The translations under genes and the position numbers were made by a program. A DNA stretch of 64,000 nt, taken from the NCBI RefSeq assembly GCF_037949795.1, contig NZ_CP149933.1, positions 62,001-126,000 on the forward strand, in the 5' to 3' direction. The notes below the pieces were generated by a model that had not been told where the DNA came from, searched no databases, and worked only from the letters and a program-made list of their open reading frames with translations. Each line of letters opens with the position of its first letter. Positions within the stretch are counted from its first letter, which is position 1. This DNA is from Thioclava sp. GXIMD2076 (GTDB lineage Bacteria; Pseudomonadota; Alphaproteobacteria; Rhodobacterales; Rhodobacteraceae). This document shows, in pieces, positions 55,554 through 64,000 of the stretch.

Positions 55554-56962
55554 AGGATACCCAAACGCCGGATGCCCTCTGGGCATGGCCCGCGACCCGT
55601 CTGGCCGCGGCAATCAAGTCGGGCGATCTGAGCGCACGCGAGGTGGCTTTGGCCCATATCGCACGGGTGGAGGCCACGAACCCCGCGATCAATGCCATTG
55701 TCGATTTCCAGCCCGAAAAGACCTTGGCCGCCGCCGATGCGGTGGATGCCAGACGTGCGCGCGGCGCGGCGGTGGGGGCTCTGGCCGGTGTGCCGGTCAC
55801 GATCAAGGTCAATGTCGACCAGACGGGCTATGCCACGACCAATGGCCTGAAGGCACAGAAAGACCTGATCGCCCGAAGTAATAATCCGGTGGTCGAGAGC
55901 TTTCTGGCAGCTGATGCCGTGCCTTTGGGGCGCACCAATACGCCTGCCTTCAGCTATCGCTGGTTCACCAATAACCTGTTGCATGGGGCCACGCACAATC
56001 CGCGCAAGAAAGGGCTGACGCCGGGCGGATCCTCGGGCGGTGCGGGAGCGGCTGTGGCCGCCGGTCTGGGCGCGATCGGCCATGGCACCGATATCGCGGG
56101 CTCGGTGCGCTATCCGGCCTATGCCTGCGGGGTGCACGGGCTGCGTCCTTCGGTCGGGCGGGTGGCGGCGTGGAACGCCTCCGGCCCCGACCGCACGATT
56201 GGCGGGCAGATCATGGCGGTCTCCGGCCCTCTGGCGCGGACGGTAGGGGATTTGCGGCTGGCGTTTCAGGCGATGCTGCGACCCGATGCCTGTGACCCCT
56301 GGGCGGTGCCTGCGCCGTTCCACGGGGCGGATCTGCCCAAACGCGCGGCGCTGTGCACCCATCCCGACGGGTCCGAGACCGCGCCCGAGCTGGTGGCCGC
56401 GCTTCATGCGGCAGCCGAACGGCTGCGCGAGGCGGGCTGGCAGGTGGATGAGGTTGAACTTCCTGCATTGGCAAGCGCCGTGCCGTTGCAGCTTACGCTG
56501 TGGATGGGGGATGGCTATGAGGCGCTTCTGGCCAGCGCCGAGGCCGAGGGCGATCCGGGTGCATTGGCCGCGCTGCGCGGGCAGGCGGAGTTTGTAAAAG
56601 GTCTGGGTCCCGATGCGATTGCCAAAGCCCTGACCGAACGGATGGCGATTGCGCGCGATTGGGGGCTGTTCATGGCGCGCTATCCGGTGGTGCTGCTGCC
56701 GCCCTCGGCAGAGCTGCCCTTTGCCGACAATCTTGATCTGGCCGATGAGGCCTCGTATAGGCGGGTCTGGACGGCCCAGATGTCGATGATCGGCCTGCCT
56801 GTTACGGGGCTTCCGGCGCTGACGCTGAATACCGGACTTCTGGAGGATGGCACGCCGGTGGGGGTGCAGATCGTGGCGCCGAAATTCCGCGAGGATGTGG
56901 CGCTTGGCTGCGCCGAGGCCATCGAGGCGCGCGGCCCGCAGGTGAGGGTGGCGCTTCCTTAA
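55550..56962 (+). CDS. Amidase-signature hydrolase, paralogue B
   Basis: 470 aa. Triad K86 (PVTIKVN), S161 (TPGGSSGGA) and S185 (AGSVRYPAY). Its ATG overlaps the GGT stop (ATGA). It is a full-length paralogue of the amidase at 52506, and divergence is greatest in the substrate half (residues about 240-370). The two may act on different amide bonds of one compound. Confidence 0.94.
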   Translation: MKDTQTPDALWAWPATRLAAAIKSGDLSAREVALAHIARVEATNPAINAIVDFQPEKTLAAADAVDARRARGAAVGALAGVPVTIKVNVDQTGYATTNGLKAQKDLIARSNNPVVESFLAADAVPLGRTNTPAFSYRWFTNNLLHGATHNPRKKGLTPGGSSGGAGAAVAAGLGAIGHGTDIAGSVRYPAYACGVHGLRPSVGRVAAWNASGPDRTIGGQIMAVSGPLARTVGDLRLAFQAMLRPDACDPWAVPAPFHGADLPKRAALCTHPDGSETAPELVAALHAAAERLREAGWQVDEVELPALASAVPLQLTLWMGDGYEALLASAEAEGDPGALAALRGQAEFVKGLGPDAIAKALTERMAIARDWGLFMARYPVVLLPPSAELPFADNLDLADEASYRRVWTAQMSMIGLPVTGLPALTLNTGLLEDGTPVGVQIVAPKFREDVALGCAEAIEARGPQVRVALP

Positions 56963-57009
56963 GAGAGGTCGGTCTATAAGGGCGCAGACCGTGTTTGGAG
57001 AGAGACGGT

Positions 57010-57711
57010 ATGACACTGAAGAACCTGCGCCCCGTTACGCGGCAATCGACCGAAGCGATCGTGATCGACAATCTGCGCTCTTTCATTCTGTCGGGCGAGA
57101 TCGGCCCGGGCGACCGGCTGACCGAGGCGGCCATGTCCGAACAGCTGGGCGTGTCGCGCGCCACATTGCGGATGGCGCTGCACCGGTTGGCGGGGGAAGG
57201 GTTGATCGAGCAGATCCCCTATACCGGCTGGCAGGTGGCGCGGCTGTCGACAAAGGATATCTGGGAAATCTGGACCTTGCGCGGGGCGCTGGAAAGCCTT
57301 GCCTCGCGGTTGGCGGTCAGCCGTGGGGATGAGGCGGTGTTTGCCGCGATCGAAGAAGCCTATGCCGAGCTGGAGGCGGCCTGTGCGCGGGGAAACATGC
57401 GTGCCATCAGCGCCGCCGATTTCGCGCTGCATCAGGTGATCATCGACGGGGCCGATAATGCGCGGCTGGCGGCGCAATACCGTGTGGTCGAGCAGCAGGT
57501 GCGGGTGTTCATCGCAACCAGCAACCTGCATGTCGCGACCGGCCCCGAGGATATTATCGCCCAGCATGAACCGCTCATTGTGGCCTTCCGTGCCCGCGAC
57601 GCCAAGGCCGCTGCCGATGCCGCATGGGCGCATGACCAGTCCGAGGGCGAACGGCTGATTGCCTGGCTGATGGCCAATGAAACCCCGCCCGCCAATACTC
57701 ACAAGGGTTAG
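57010..57711 (+). CDS. GntR-family regulator (FCD type) of the divergon
   Basis: 233 aa from the ATG at 57010, with a GGAGAG site; a TTG five codons upstream is less likely. The winged HTH is RLTEAAMSEQLGVSRATLRM, and the FCD domain has the ligand/metal pattern DFALHQVIIDGADN and QHEPLIVAFRARD. It is the last gene of the rightward operon, 47 bases after paralogue B. It most likely binds the ATTGTCGACAAT palindromes 11 kb upstream (inference). Confidence 0.9.
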   Translation: MTLKNLRPVTRQSTEAIVIDNLRSFILSGEIGPGDRLTEAAMSEQLGVSRATLRMALHRLAGEGLIEQIPYTGWQVARLSTKDIWEIWTLRGALESLASRLAVSRGDEAVFAAIEEAYAELEAACARGNMRAISAADFALHQVIIDGADNARLAAQYRVVEQQVRVFIATSNLHVATGPEDIIAQHEPLIVAFRARDAKAAADAAWAHDQSEGERLIAWLMANETPPANTHKG

Positions 57712-57915
57712 CTCCTATGAAAGCATTAATTATTCTCGCGGCATTTTAGATATTTGCCGACCCGGGTGCGCATGGAATCGGTTGAAAGCGGCGGTTTTTG
57801 TTCGCATATTGTTCCTCGCAAGCAGCATTCGTTGCCGGCCGGCGCACCACCCCACACCCTTGCCCCCAGTCGGCCGGCAACATCTCTGCCTGTTTCTTTC
57901 TGACCATGTTCGCCA

Positions 57916-57944
57916 TAAAAATGCACCCGCCCGAAGGCAGGTGC
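57916..57944 (-). terminator. Terminator of the sugar-porter gene
   Basis: On the minus strand GCACCTGCC-TTCG-GGCGGGTGC (one T-G wobble) is followed by an ATTTTTA tract (57922-57916). It lies about 30 bases after the MFS stop. The remaining part of 57712-57973 shows no gene. Confidence 0.85.
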
Positions 57945-57973
57945 GCACGCTCGTCCGGGAACCGGGGCGGGCC

Positions 57974-59380
57974 TTACAGGGTGCCGGCGCGGATCTTCTC
58001 CTCGAAGGCCTCGAGCGATAGGCCGCGTGTCTCGGGTACCCAGCGATGCACGAAGAGGAACGATCCCACCGCGATGATCGCGAAGATGAAGAAGGCCGGA
58101 GCGATGCCGAAGGCCGCCACGAAAGGCGGGAAGACGAAGGTCAGTATCGCGTTGGCGATCCATAGGCAGAATACGCATATGCCCATCGCGAAACTGCGGA
58201 TGCGCAGCGGGAACATCTCGGCCAGAAGCAGCCAGACCAGCGGTCCGATCGTGCCCTGCATGAAGAAGACGAAGGCGGCGACGAGCACCATGATTGCATA
58301 GGGTTTGAACGCGGTTTCGGGCATCCACAGGGCGGCTAGCCCCACCAGAAGATGGAAGACGGCGATCAGCCCGAAGCCCCCCAGAAGCATGGTCCGGCGG
58401 TCGATCTTGTTCATGATGATCAGGCCTACGATGATCCCTGCAAGGCTCATGAGCCCGTTGAGGATATTGGCGATGATCGCGGCCTGTGCCGAGAAGCCCG
58501 AATCCTGAAGCAATTGCGTGCCGTAATACATGATCGCGTTGATGCCGGTGAATTGCTGGCATACCCCCAGCACGACCCCGATCACGATCAGCCGGCGGAC
58601 CCAGGGCTCGCGCCACATGCTGGTGACATCGGCTTCGTCATTTCCCAGCTCCTTCAACTCGCGCACTTCGGCGCGGGCCTGATGCTCGGGGCGGATCTGG
58701 CGCAGCACATCGAGCGCCTCGTCATGGCGGTCCTGCGACGACAGCCAGCGCGGGCTGGAGGGCATGCGCAGCATTCCGATCATCAGTGCGAAGGCCGGAA
58801 GCACTGCGATGATCAGCATATAGCGCCAGACAGAGGCATGATGACCCCAGAAATTGTAGATGATCGCGTTGATCACGAAGGCCGCGACCTGACCGATGAT
58901 AATCATCAGCTCGTTGCGGGTCACGAGGCTGCCGCGCTGGTCATGCGGCGCCACTTCGGCGATGTAGATCGGGACGATGGCCGATGCGCCCCCCACGGCG
59001 GTGCCCAGCACAAAGCGGAAAAGCGCAAGCATCTCCCAGTTGGGCGCAGTCGCCGCTCCGATCGTGCCAATGATGAACAGGGCCGACAGCGCCAGAATAC
59101 AGCTGCGGCGGCCAAAACGGTCGGCCAGATTGCCGCCGATCATCGCGCCGATCGCCGCGCCGAAGACCAGAATCGACACGACGAACCCTTCGCGCGCCGC
59201 CGACAGGCCGAGATCATGACGGAGCGGCTCGAGCGCGCCGTTGATGACGCCCGTGTCATATCCGAAGAGCAGCCCGCCCAAGGTCGAGACGATGATGATC
59301 GACCCCAGGCGCTTGGTATGTGATCCGGCAGCGTCTGACGCGCCTGCATCACCATCATTGTTGGTTTGAATATGCGACAA
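57974..59380 (-). CDS. Sugar-porter MFS transporter (inositol/xylose-like)
   Basis: 468 aa, 12 predicted helices. The start is TTG at 59380: GGAGGGG lies 7 bases before it and no in-frame ATG is available near the N-terminus. Sugar-porter signatures: LFGYDTGVINGAL in helix 1, GGNLADRFGRRSCIL, RFVLGTAVGGASAIVPIYIA, QQFTGINAIMYYG in helix 7 and the C-terminal VPETRGLSLEAFEE. Takes up a polyol or monosaccharide with protons. A LacI gene lies 321 bases upstream on the same strand. Confidence 0.93.
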   Translation of the reverse strand: MSHIQTNNDGDAGASDAAGSHTKRLGSIIIVSTLGGLLFGYDTGVINGALEPLRHDLGLSAAREGFVVSILVFGAAIGAMIGGNLADRFGRRSCILALSALFIIGTIGAATAPNWEMLALFRFVLGTAVGGASAIVPIYIAEVAPHDQRGSLVTRNELMIIIGQVAAFVINAIIYNFWGHHASVWRYMLIIAVLPAFALMIGMLRMPSSPRWLSSQDRHDEALDVLRQIRPEHQARAEVRELKELGNDEADVTSMWREPWVRRLIVIGVVLGVCQQFTGINAIMYYGTQLLQDSGFSAQAAIIANILNGLMSLAGIIVGLIIMNKIDRRTMLLGGFGLIAVFHLLVGLAALWMPETAFKPYAIMVLVAAFVFFMQGTIGPLVWLLLAEMFPLRIRSFAMGICVFCLWIANAILTFVFPPFVAAFGIAPAFFIFAIIAVGSFLFVHRWVPETRGLSLEAFEEKIRAGTL

Positions 59381-59701
59381 AGATAATCCCCTCCAGATTA
59401 AATTAAGTCATCCCCTCCCGGGCAGGCATATCCTAGCGCAGGGTTTGATCTGATATCATCATGTTTTTTCTGGAAGAAATGATTGTTAAACTTGCCATGA
59501 TACGGGCCAGGGGGATGCTTTCTTGCCAGAGCGCGTTCCCGACGGCTGTGCTAACCATCTGATTTGACGTATCAAAGCAACCATCTCTCTTGAGTGCCAA
59601 AAATATTGGTAAATGAGAGATATTATGGGAAATGTTTCATCCCAGATAGCCATATTTTCTCATTATGAGATATTCCGGCAAGGTTATGAGCCTGCTTTTG
59701 G
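59381..59701. promoter_or_regulatory. Sugar-porter promoter region
   Basis: 321 AT-rich bases between lacI-type and porter genes, with no gene. It contains the palindrome at 59658-59670 and the direct repeat GAGATATT (near 59616 and 59667). Confidence 0.55.
59658..59670. promoter_or_regulatory. Candidate LacI operator
   Basis: TCTCAT-T-ATGAGA is a perfect 13-base palindrome 31 bases after the regulator's stop and upstream of the sugar-porter gene. Confidence 0.5.
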
Positions 59702-60724
59702 TTAGATTGTCTCTGCAATCCGGATATCGATGCGGATGTCGAGCGTATCGAGGAGGCGCGCCTCCGGATAGAGCGTGGCTTCTTCCATCTGCCGGACAAC
59801 CTTTTCGGCGATTTCGTAAATCGAGTGGCTGATAATAGCATCGACACGGCCCGACCGGAGTTCGGCATCGCCCGCATCGCAATGTTCGGTGCCGACCAGA
59901 GGCACGCGCGGCCCCGCAAAATTGGCGAGCGCATCGGCCGCGCCGCGCAGCCCGCCCCCCAGAACCGCGAGCCCCGCCAGATCGGGTTCGGTTGCCAGCA
60001 GCTTCGAGACGATCTCGTAGGCGATCTGGTCGGATTCCCGCGTCTCCATATAGGGCAGGACGGTCAGCATCTCGCTCTCGGCCAGATAGTCGCGCAGGCC
60101 CACATCATAGGCGCGGTGGATGTCATAGTCGATCGAGCCCAGCAGAATCGCCACCACGCCTTGCTTGCGGCATAGTTGCCGCATCAGCCAGCCGGTGCCA
60201 CGGCCCATCTTCTCTCCATTAGCGCCGATGAACCCCGCGATCTCGGGACAACGAAGCGGGCTGAGGAGTGCAAAGACCGGCACATTCGCCTCGGCAATGG
60301 CCTGTCGCGTTGCCGGGCCGTCAATCGCCACGATCGCAATGGCGCTGCAGGTCCGGCTCAGGGCGCGCAACGCCTCCGCCGTCTCGCGATCGTCGGGCTT
60401 GTCGAGATGGATGATCTCGTGTGTGATGTCGAGCTGTGTGGAGCCGTCGCAGCGTATCTGCAGGATATGCGCAAGTTCCGCATAGAATTCCCGCGACCGC
60501 GAGTTGAGAATGAAGCCGAACTTCGCTTCCGGCGCACCTTCGGTCAACCGGCCCAGAATGGTCGGCACCCCGTGATAGCCGATACGTTCCGCAGCGCGCA
60601 GCACATGGGCCACCGTGGCCGCGCTCACGGTGCCACGGCGGTTGAGGATGCGGTCCACGGTCGAAAGGCTGACGCCTGCCGCCTCGGCCACATCCTTCAT
60701 CTTGGGTCGCTTCTTCATCGTCAT
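59702..60724 (-). CDS. LacI-family transcriptional regulator
   Basis: 340 aa. The N-terminal HTH and hinge (MKDVAEAAGVSLSTVDRILN, RRGTVSAATVAHVLRAAERI) are canonical. The rest is a periplasmic-binding-protein-like sugar sensor (AIAIVAIDGPATRQAIAEAN, VAILLGSIDYDIHRAYDVGL). It probably represses the sugar-porter gene downstream on the same strand. Effector likely a sugar or polyol. Confidence 0.92.
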   Translation of the reverse strand: MTMKKRPKMKDVAEAAGVSLSTVDRILNRRGTVSAATVAHVLRAAERIGYHGVPTILGRLTEGAPEAKFGFILNSRSREFYAELAHILQIRCDGSTQLDITHEIIHLDKPDDRETAEALRALSRTCSAIAIVAIDGPATRQAIAEANVPVFALLSPLRCPEIAGFIGANGEKMGRGTGWLMRQLCRKQGVVAILLGSIDYDIHRAYDVGLRDYLAESEMLTVLPYMETRESDQIAYEIVSKLLATEPDLAGLAVLGGGLRGAADALANFAGPRVPLVGTEHCDAGDAELRSGRVDAIISHSIYEIAEKVVRQMEEATLYPEARLLDTLDIRIDIRIAETI

Positions 60725-60844
60725 GGGCTGGCCTGCACGGATGTCTGTAACGCCCTATCGGGCAAGCCCCAGTGTATATCGCAAATCGGGTATATGCACC
60801 TGTCTTTGCAGTCCCACGACGTTCCAGCGCGACCTGTCACCCGT

Positions 60845-62560
60845 TTAACGCAGGAAGTTATCGGCCAGGAGATCGACGACCTCCTTGCTGCGCCCCTTCG
60901 CCACCGCCTTGGCACCGAAAAGCGCGGTGGAGGCGACCTGCGAGGCCGCGATTTTGGGGGGCATGACCAATTCCATCCGGCTCGTGCGCACATCGAGCAC
61001 TGCAGGGCCGGGCTGGGCCAGCCAGTCGGCCACCGCCGCCTGCAGGTCGCTTGCGGTCTCGACTCTGCGCCCCCAGAGGCCCATCGCGCGGGCAACCTCG
61101 CCGAAATCGGGGTTCTTCAGGCCAGTGAAGGCGTCAAGCAGCCCCTCGACACGCTGTTCCATCTCCACAAAGCCCAGAGTCTCGTTGTTATAGATGACGA
61201 TCTTTACAGGGATGTCTTCCTGCTTCAGCGTCAGTAGATCCCCCATCAGCATCGACAGCCCGCCATCGCCGCAAAGCGCGATCACCTGACGGTCGGGATA
61301 GGCCTTGGCGATCCCCATCGCCTGCGGATAGGCATTGGCCATCGTGCCATGCAGGAGCGAGGTCAGGAAGCGGCGCTGGCCCTTCGCGCGGATATGGCGC
61401 AGCATCCATACCATGGGAGAGCCGCCATCCGCGGTGAAGACCGCATCATCCATTGCATGGTGGTTGATCGCCATGGTCAGTGCCTGCGGATGGATCAGGC
61501 TCGGGTCGGGCTCGCGCGCCTCGCGGCCATAGCCTTCGAGATCCCTGTGATATTGCTCCACGGCCTTTTTCAGCCAGCGGGTATCGGAATGCGGTGCGAG
61601 CTGGGGCAGGAGCGCCTGAACGGTGGCCGTCACATCGCCGATTAGCCCCAGATCCACAGGGGAACGCCTGCCGATCGCCATCGGGTCGATATCCACCTGC
61701 ACGATTTTGGCTTTCTCGGGATAGAACTGCGTATAGGCGAAATCGGTGCCGAGACAGAGCATGAGGTCGCAATTCGCCACGGCCTCCATGCCCGCGCGAT
61801 TGCCCAGAATGCCGGTCATGCCGACCTGCCACGGATTGTCGGGCTCGATGAACTCCTTCGCGCGGGTCGAGTGCACGATAGGCGCGCGGATCTTCTCGGC
61901 CAGCGCGATCAATTCTGGGCGGGCATCGCGGGCACCGATCCCTGCATAGATCACGGGGCGCTGCGCCTGATCCACCATCTGCGCCAGTCGCGCCAGTTCG
62001 GTAGGTGCGGGGGTCACAACGGGCGCAGGCCGGTGCACCGACCATGCCAGCGCGTCATCGGTTTTCTCGGTGAACATGTCGCCATTGACGATGATGACCG
62101 CGAGCCCCTTCTTGGTCAGCGCGGCCTGTGCGGCAAGGGTGGTGATCCGGCGCGCCTGATCGGGATGGGAAATCCGCTCGCAAAACACCGATGCCTGTTC
62201 GTAGATCGCTTTCTGGTCGACCTCTTGCGGAAAGCCCAGACCTTCCTCGTTACGCGCCACATTTGAGGCAATCAGCACGACCGGCGCGCCGTTGCGGTGG
62301 CTCTCGAACAGGCCATTCACGAAATGCAGCGATCCCGGCCCGCAGGTGCCCGCACATAGCGTCAGCTCGCCTGTCATATACGCCTCGCCGCCGGCAGCAA
62401 ATCCGCCCGCCTCCTCGTGGCGTACATGCACCCAGTCGATCTCGGATTTGCGCAATGCGTCGGTGAAATGGTTGATTGTATCGCCGACCACACCGTAACA
62501 GCGCTTGGCCCCTGCGGCCTGAAGGGTCTCGGTAATGATTTTTGCAACGGATTTGGACAT
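60845..62560 (-). CDS. poxB: Pyruvate dehydrogenase (quinone) / pyruvate oxidase PoxB-like
   Basis: 571 aa from the ATG at 62560 (AAAGG site); the extension to 62710 lacks support. Three ThDP-enzyme domains: the N-terminal catalytic Glu in VRHEEAGGFAAG, the middle FAD domain, and the ThDP motif GDGGLSMLMGDLLTLKQEDI ending in NNETLGF. The C-terminus KEVVDLLADNFLR matches the lipid-activation tail of PoxB, which docks the enzyme to the membrane and ubiquinone. Converts pyruvate to acetate and CO2. Confidence 0.92.
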   Translation of the reverse strand: MSKSVAKIITETLQAAGAKRCYGVVGDTINHFTDALRKSEIDWVHVRHEEAGGFAAGGEAYMTGELTLCAGTCGPGSLHFVNGLFESHRNGAPVVLIASNVARNEEGLGFPQEVDQKAIYEQASVFCERISHPDQARRITTLAAQAALTKKGLAVIIVNGDMFTEKTDDALAWSVHRPAPVVTPAPTELARLAQMVDQAQRPVIYAGIGARDARPELIALAEKIRAPIVHSTRAKEFIEPDNPWQVGMTGILGNRAGMEAVANCDLMLCLGTDFAYTQFYPEKAKIVQVDIDPMAIGRRSPVDLGLIGDVTATVQALLPQLAPHSDTRWLKKAVEQYHRDLEGYGREAREPDPSLIHPQALTMAINHHAMDDAVFTADGGSPMVWMLRHIRAKGQRRFLTSLLHGTMANAYPQAMGIAKAYPDRQVIALCGDGGLSMLMGDLLTLKQEDIPVKIVIYNNETLGFVEMEQRVEGLLDAFTGLKNPDFGEVARAMGLWGRRVETASDLQAAVADWLAQPGPAVLDVRTSRMELVMPPKIAASQVASTALFGAKAVAKGRSKEVVDLLADNFLR

Positions 62561-62800
62561 ATCGCAGCCTTTCGGAGTTGAAATCTGAGTTTTTACGTCT
62601 GTCCCTGCAACGTTTTGGCGGGCAGCTCGGATCCTGTCGCGCGCGCACAAGAGTGTGAGGGCGGGGCATGACGCGACGAGAGAGAGCCCGAAAGCAGAAA
62701 TTGATCTCATATCAAGGAACAGCGCCTCCGCCGCTGCGTTACCGCGTAGACTTCATGGAAATGGCGGGCCCGCCCATGTGCGGGTTTTGAGGAGGCTATA

Positions 62801-64000
62801 ATGGCAGGGCGGCTGATCGTTGTTTCAAACAGGATCCCCACGGGCGATCCTTCCGGAGGGCTGGTTGTGGCGCTGCATGACGCGCTTCTGGCGCGCGGCG
62901 GCACATGGATCGGCGCCGATCCCGACCCGTCCGAGGAAGGGCGCGACAGGCTTCACGATCTGGGCAATGTGCCCTACCAGAAGCGCGCCTTCCGTCTGAG
63001 TGCCGCCGAGCGCGCCAATTATTACAGCGGCTACGCCAATTCGGTGCTCTGGCCTGTCTGCCATCGCCGCACCGATCTGGTCGAAATCCGCTCCGAATAC
63101 CGCGCCGATTATCTGGCGGTGAACCTGCGTCTGGCGCGGCTTATCGCCAAGGAGCTTGGCCCGCAGGATGTGATCTGGGTGCATGATTACCATTTTCTGC
63201 CGCTGGCCACGATGCTGCGCTCGCTCGGGGTGACCAACCGGATCGGTTTCTTCCTGCATATTCCTTTCCCCAACATCACCGATCTCGATGTGTTGCCGCG
63301 CCCCGAGGATTTCGCGCGCTGGCTTTCGGGCTATAATCTCGTCGGGCTGCAGACGCGCCGCGATGTAGCGCGTGCGTTCGAGATGTTCCGCGCCGATCCG
63401 CGGGCCGAGTTCCTGCGCGACGGGACGGTGAAATTCGAGGAGAATATCGTCTCTGTGGCGTCGTTCCCGATCGGGATCGACAGCGAGCAGATCGAGGGAA
63501 TTGCCGCGCGCGCCGACACGGGACCTTTCGGGGCGGCCGACCCGCGCGAGCTGATCATCGGTGCCGACCGGCTGGATTACAGCAAAGGCCTGCCGCAGAA
63601 ATTCGAGGCCTTCGGGCGTCTCCTGCAGGGGCGCATCGATCCGCAGGCGCGGCCCACGCTCTTGCAGATCGCCTCGCCCAGTCGCGCCGATGTTGCGGCT
63701 TATCAGCAGATCACCAGCGAATTGCAGGCGATTTCGGGCCGTATCAACGGACGGTATTCCGAGCTGGATTGGCAGCCCTTGCGCTTCGTGCATCGCTCGG
63801 TCGAGCGCGAGCGGCTGATCGGGCTCATGCGCCGTGCCGAGGTGGGACTGGTCACGCCTCTTGCCGACGGGATGAACCTTGTGGCCAAGGAATTCGTCGC
63901 GGCTCAGGCCCCCGAAGATCCGGGAGTATTGGTGCTGTCGCGCTTTGCGGGGGCGGCGGAGGATATGAAAGGTGCGCTCCTGATCAATCCGCATGATCTG
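62801..64000 (+). CDS. otsA: Trehalose-6-phosphate synthase, 3' end off the window
   Basis: The first 400 codons are present; the ATG at 62801 follows GGAGG. GT20 motifs: RLIVVSNRIP and GGLVVAL at the UDP-glucose site, IWVHDYHFLPLATMLR, GFFLHIPFPNITDLDVLPR, IGADRLDYSKGLPQKFEAF, and TPLADGMNLVAKEFVAAQ. It makes trehalose-6-phosphate from UDP-glucose and glucose-6-phosphate for osmotic protection. Divergent from poxB. A phosphatase (otsB) would be expected nearby but is not in the window. Confidence 0.96.
   Translation, partial: MAGRLIVVSNRIPTGDPSGGLVVALHDALLARGGTWIGADPDPSEEGRDRLHDLGNVPYQKRAFRLSAAERANYYSGYANSVLWPVCHRRTDLVEIRSEYRADYLAVNLRLARLIAKELGPQDVIWVHDYHFLPLATMLRSLGVTNRIGFFLHIPFPNITDLDVLPRPEDFARWLSGYNLVGLQTRRDVARAFEMFRADPRAEFLRDGTVKFEENIVSVASFPIGIDSEQIEGIAARADTGPFGAADPRELIIGADRLDYSKGLPQKFEAFGRLLQGRIDPQARPTLLQIASPSRADVAAYQQITSELQAISGRINGRYSELDWQPLRFVHRSVERERLIGLMRRAEVGLVTPLADGMNLVAKEFVAAQAPEDPGVLVLSRFAGAAEDMKGALLINPHDL

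Noticed and set aside
57718..57750. Ten-codon frame after the GntR gene
   Set aside because: Too short and without a conserved partner; probably chance.

Overview
The window is about 64 kb of high-GC chromosomal DNA, very probably from an alphaproteobacterium of the order Rhodobacterales. The support is the AcuR/AcuI gene pair, the mix of TctABC, PAAT and Dpp transporters, strong codon bias to G/C, GGAGG-type ribosome sites and a DUF2256-SRAP neighbourhood. There is no rRNA, prophage, CRISPR array or intact mobile element. Almost everything is accessory catabolic metabolism: importers, dehydrogenases, amidohydrolases and amidases, each block with its own LysR, GntR, TetR or LacI regulator. 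The genus cannot be fixed from the sequence.

Layout. 0-1.6 kb: a truncated LysR gene and two small cysteine-containing proteins. 1.85-9.5 kb: a LysR-controlled cluster with an AroE-type dehydrogenase, a TctCBA carboxylate importer, a KstD/FrdA-like flavoprotein and a TIM-barrel protein. Both promoters of this cluster share the same two-part site. 9.5-10.5 kb: no convincing gene. 10.5-18.2 kb: a GntR regulator divergent from an epimerase, an amino-acid-type ABC importer, a short-chain dehydrogenase (SDR) and an NHL propeller, converging on a hydantoinase. 18.4-22.4 kb: a GMC dehydrogenase with its subunit-3 partner, a VOC protein, a BudC-like reductase and a ribbon-helix-helix protein. 22.6-24.3 kb: acuR-acuI. 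24.5-26.8 kb: a thioredoxin/OsmC/glutaredoxin operon divergent from a cysteine-rich LysR. 26.8-32.2 kb: an MFS exporter, tRNA-Ser(GCU), DUF2256, SRAP, an HWE kinase and an aldo-keto reductase. 32.2-33.8 kb: decayed IS110 and IS5 remnants. 33.8-39.8 kb: a PepSY membrane protein, a PhoD-like phosphatase and uvrB.

39.9-57.7 kb is the most distinctive part, a 13-gene divergon. Leftward run an amidase, a secernin/C69 peptidase, a hydroxylysine/ethanolamine-kinase-like protein and a class-III PLP enzyme resembling the phospho-lyases ETNPPL/PHYKPL. Rightward run a full peptide ABC importer, an M81 (MlrC-like) peptidase, two paralogous amidases flanking a gamma-glutamyltransferase-like protein, and a GntR regulator. 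Two near-identical palindromes sit in the divergent promoter. The inferred logic is import of an amide- or gamma-glutamyl-linked compound, hydrolysis in the cytoplasm, then phosphorylation and deaminating phosphate elimination of a released amino alcohol.

57.9-64 kb: a sugar-porter MFS with a LacI regulator, a PoxB-type pyruvate oxidase, and the start of trehalose-6-phosphate synthase, which runs off the right edge.
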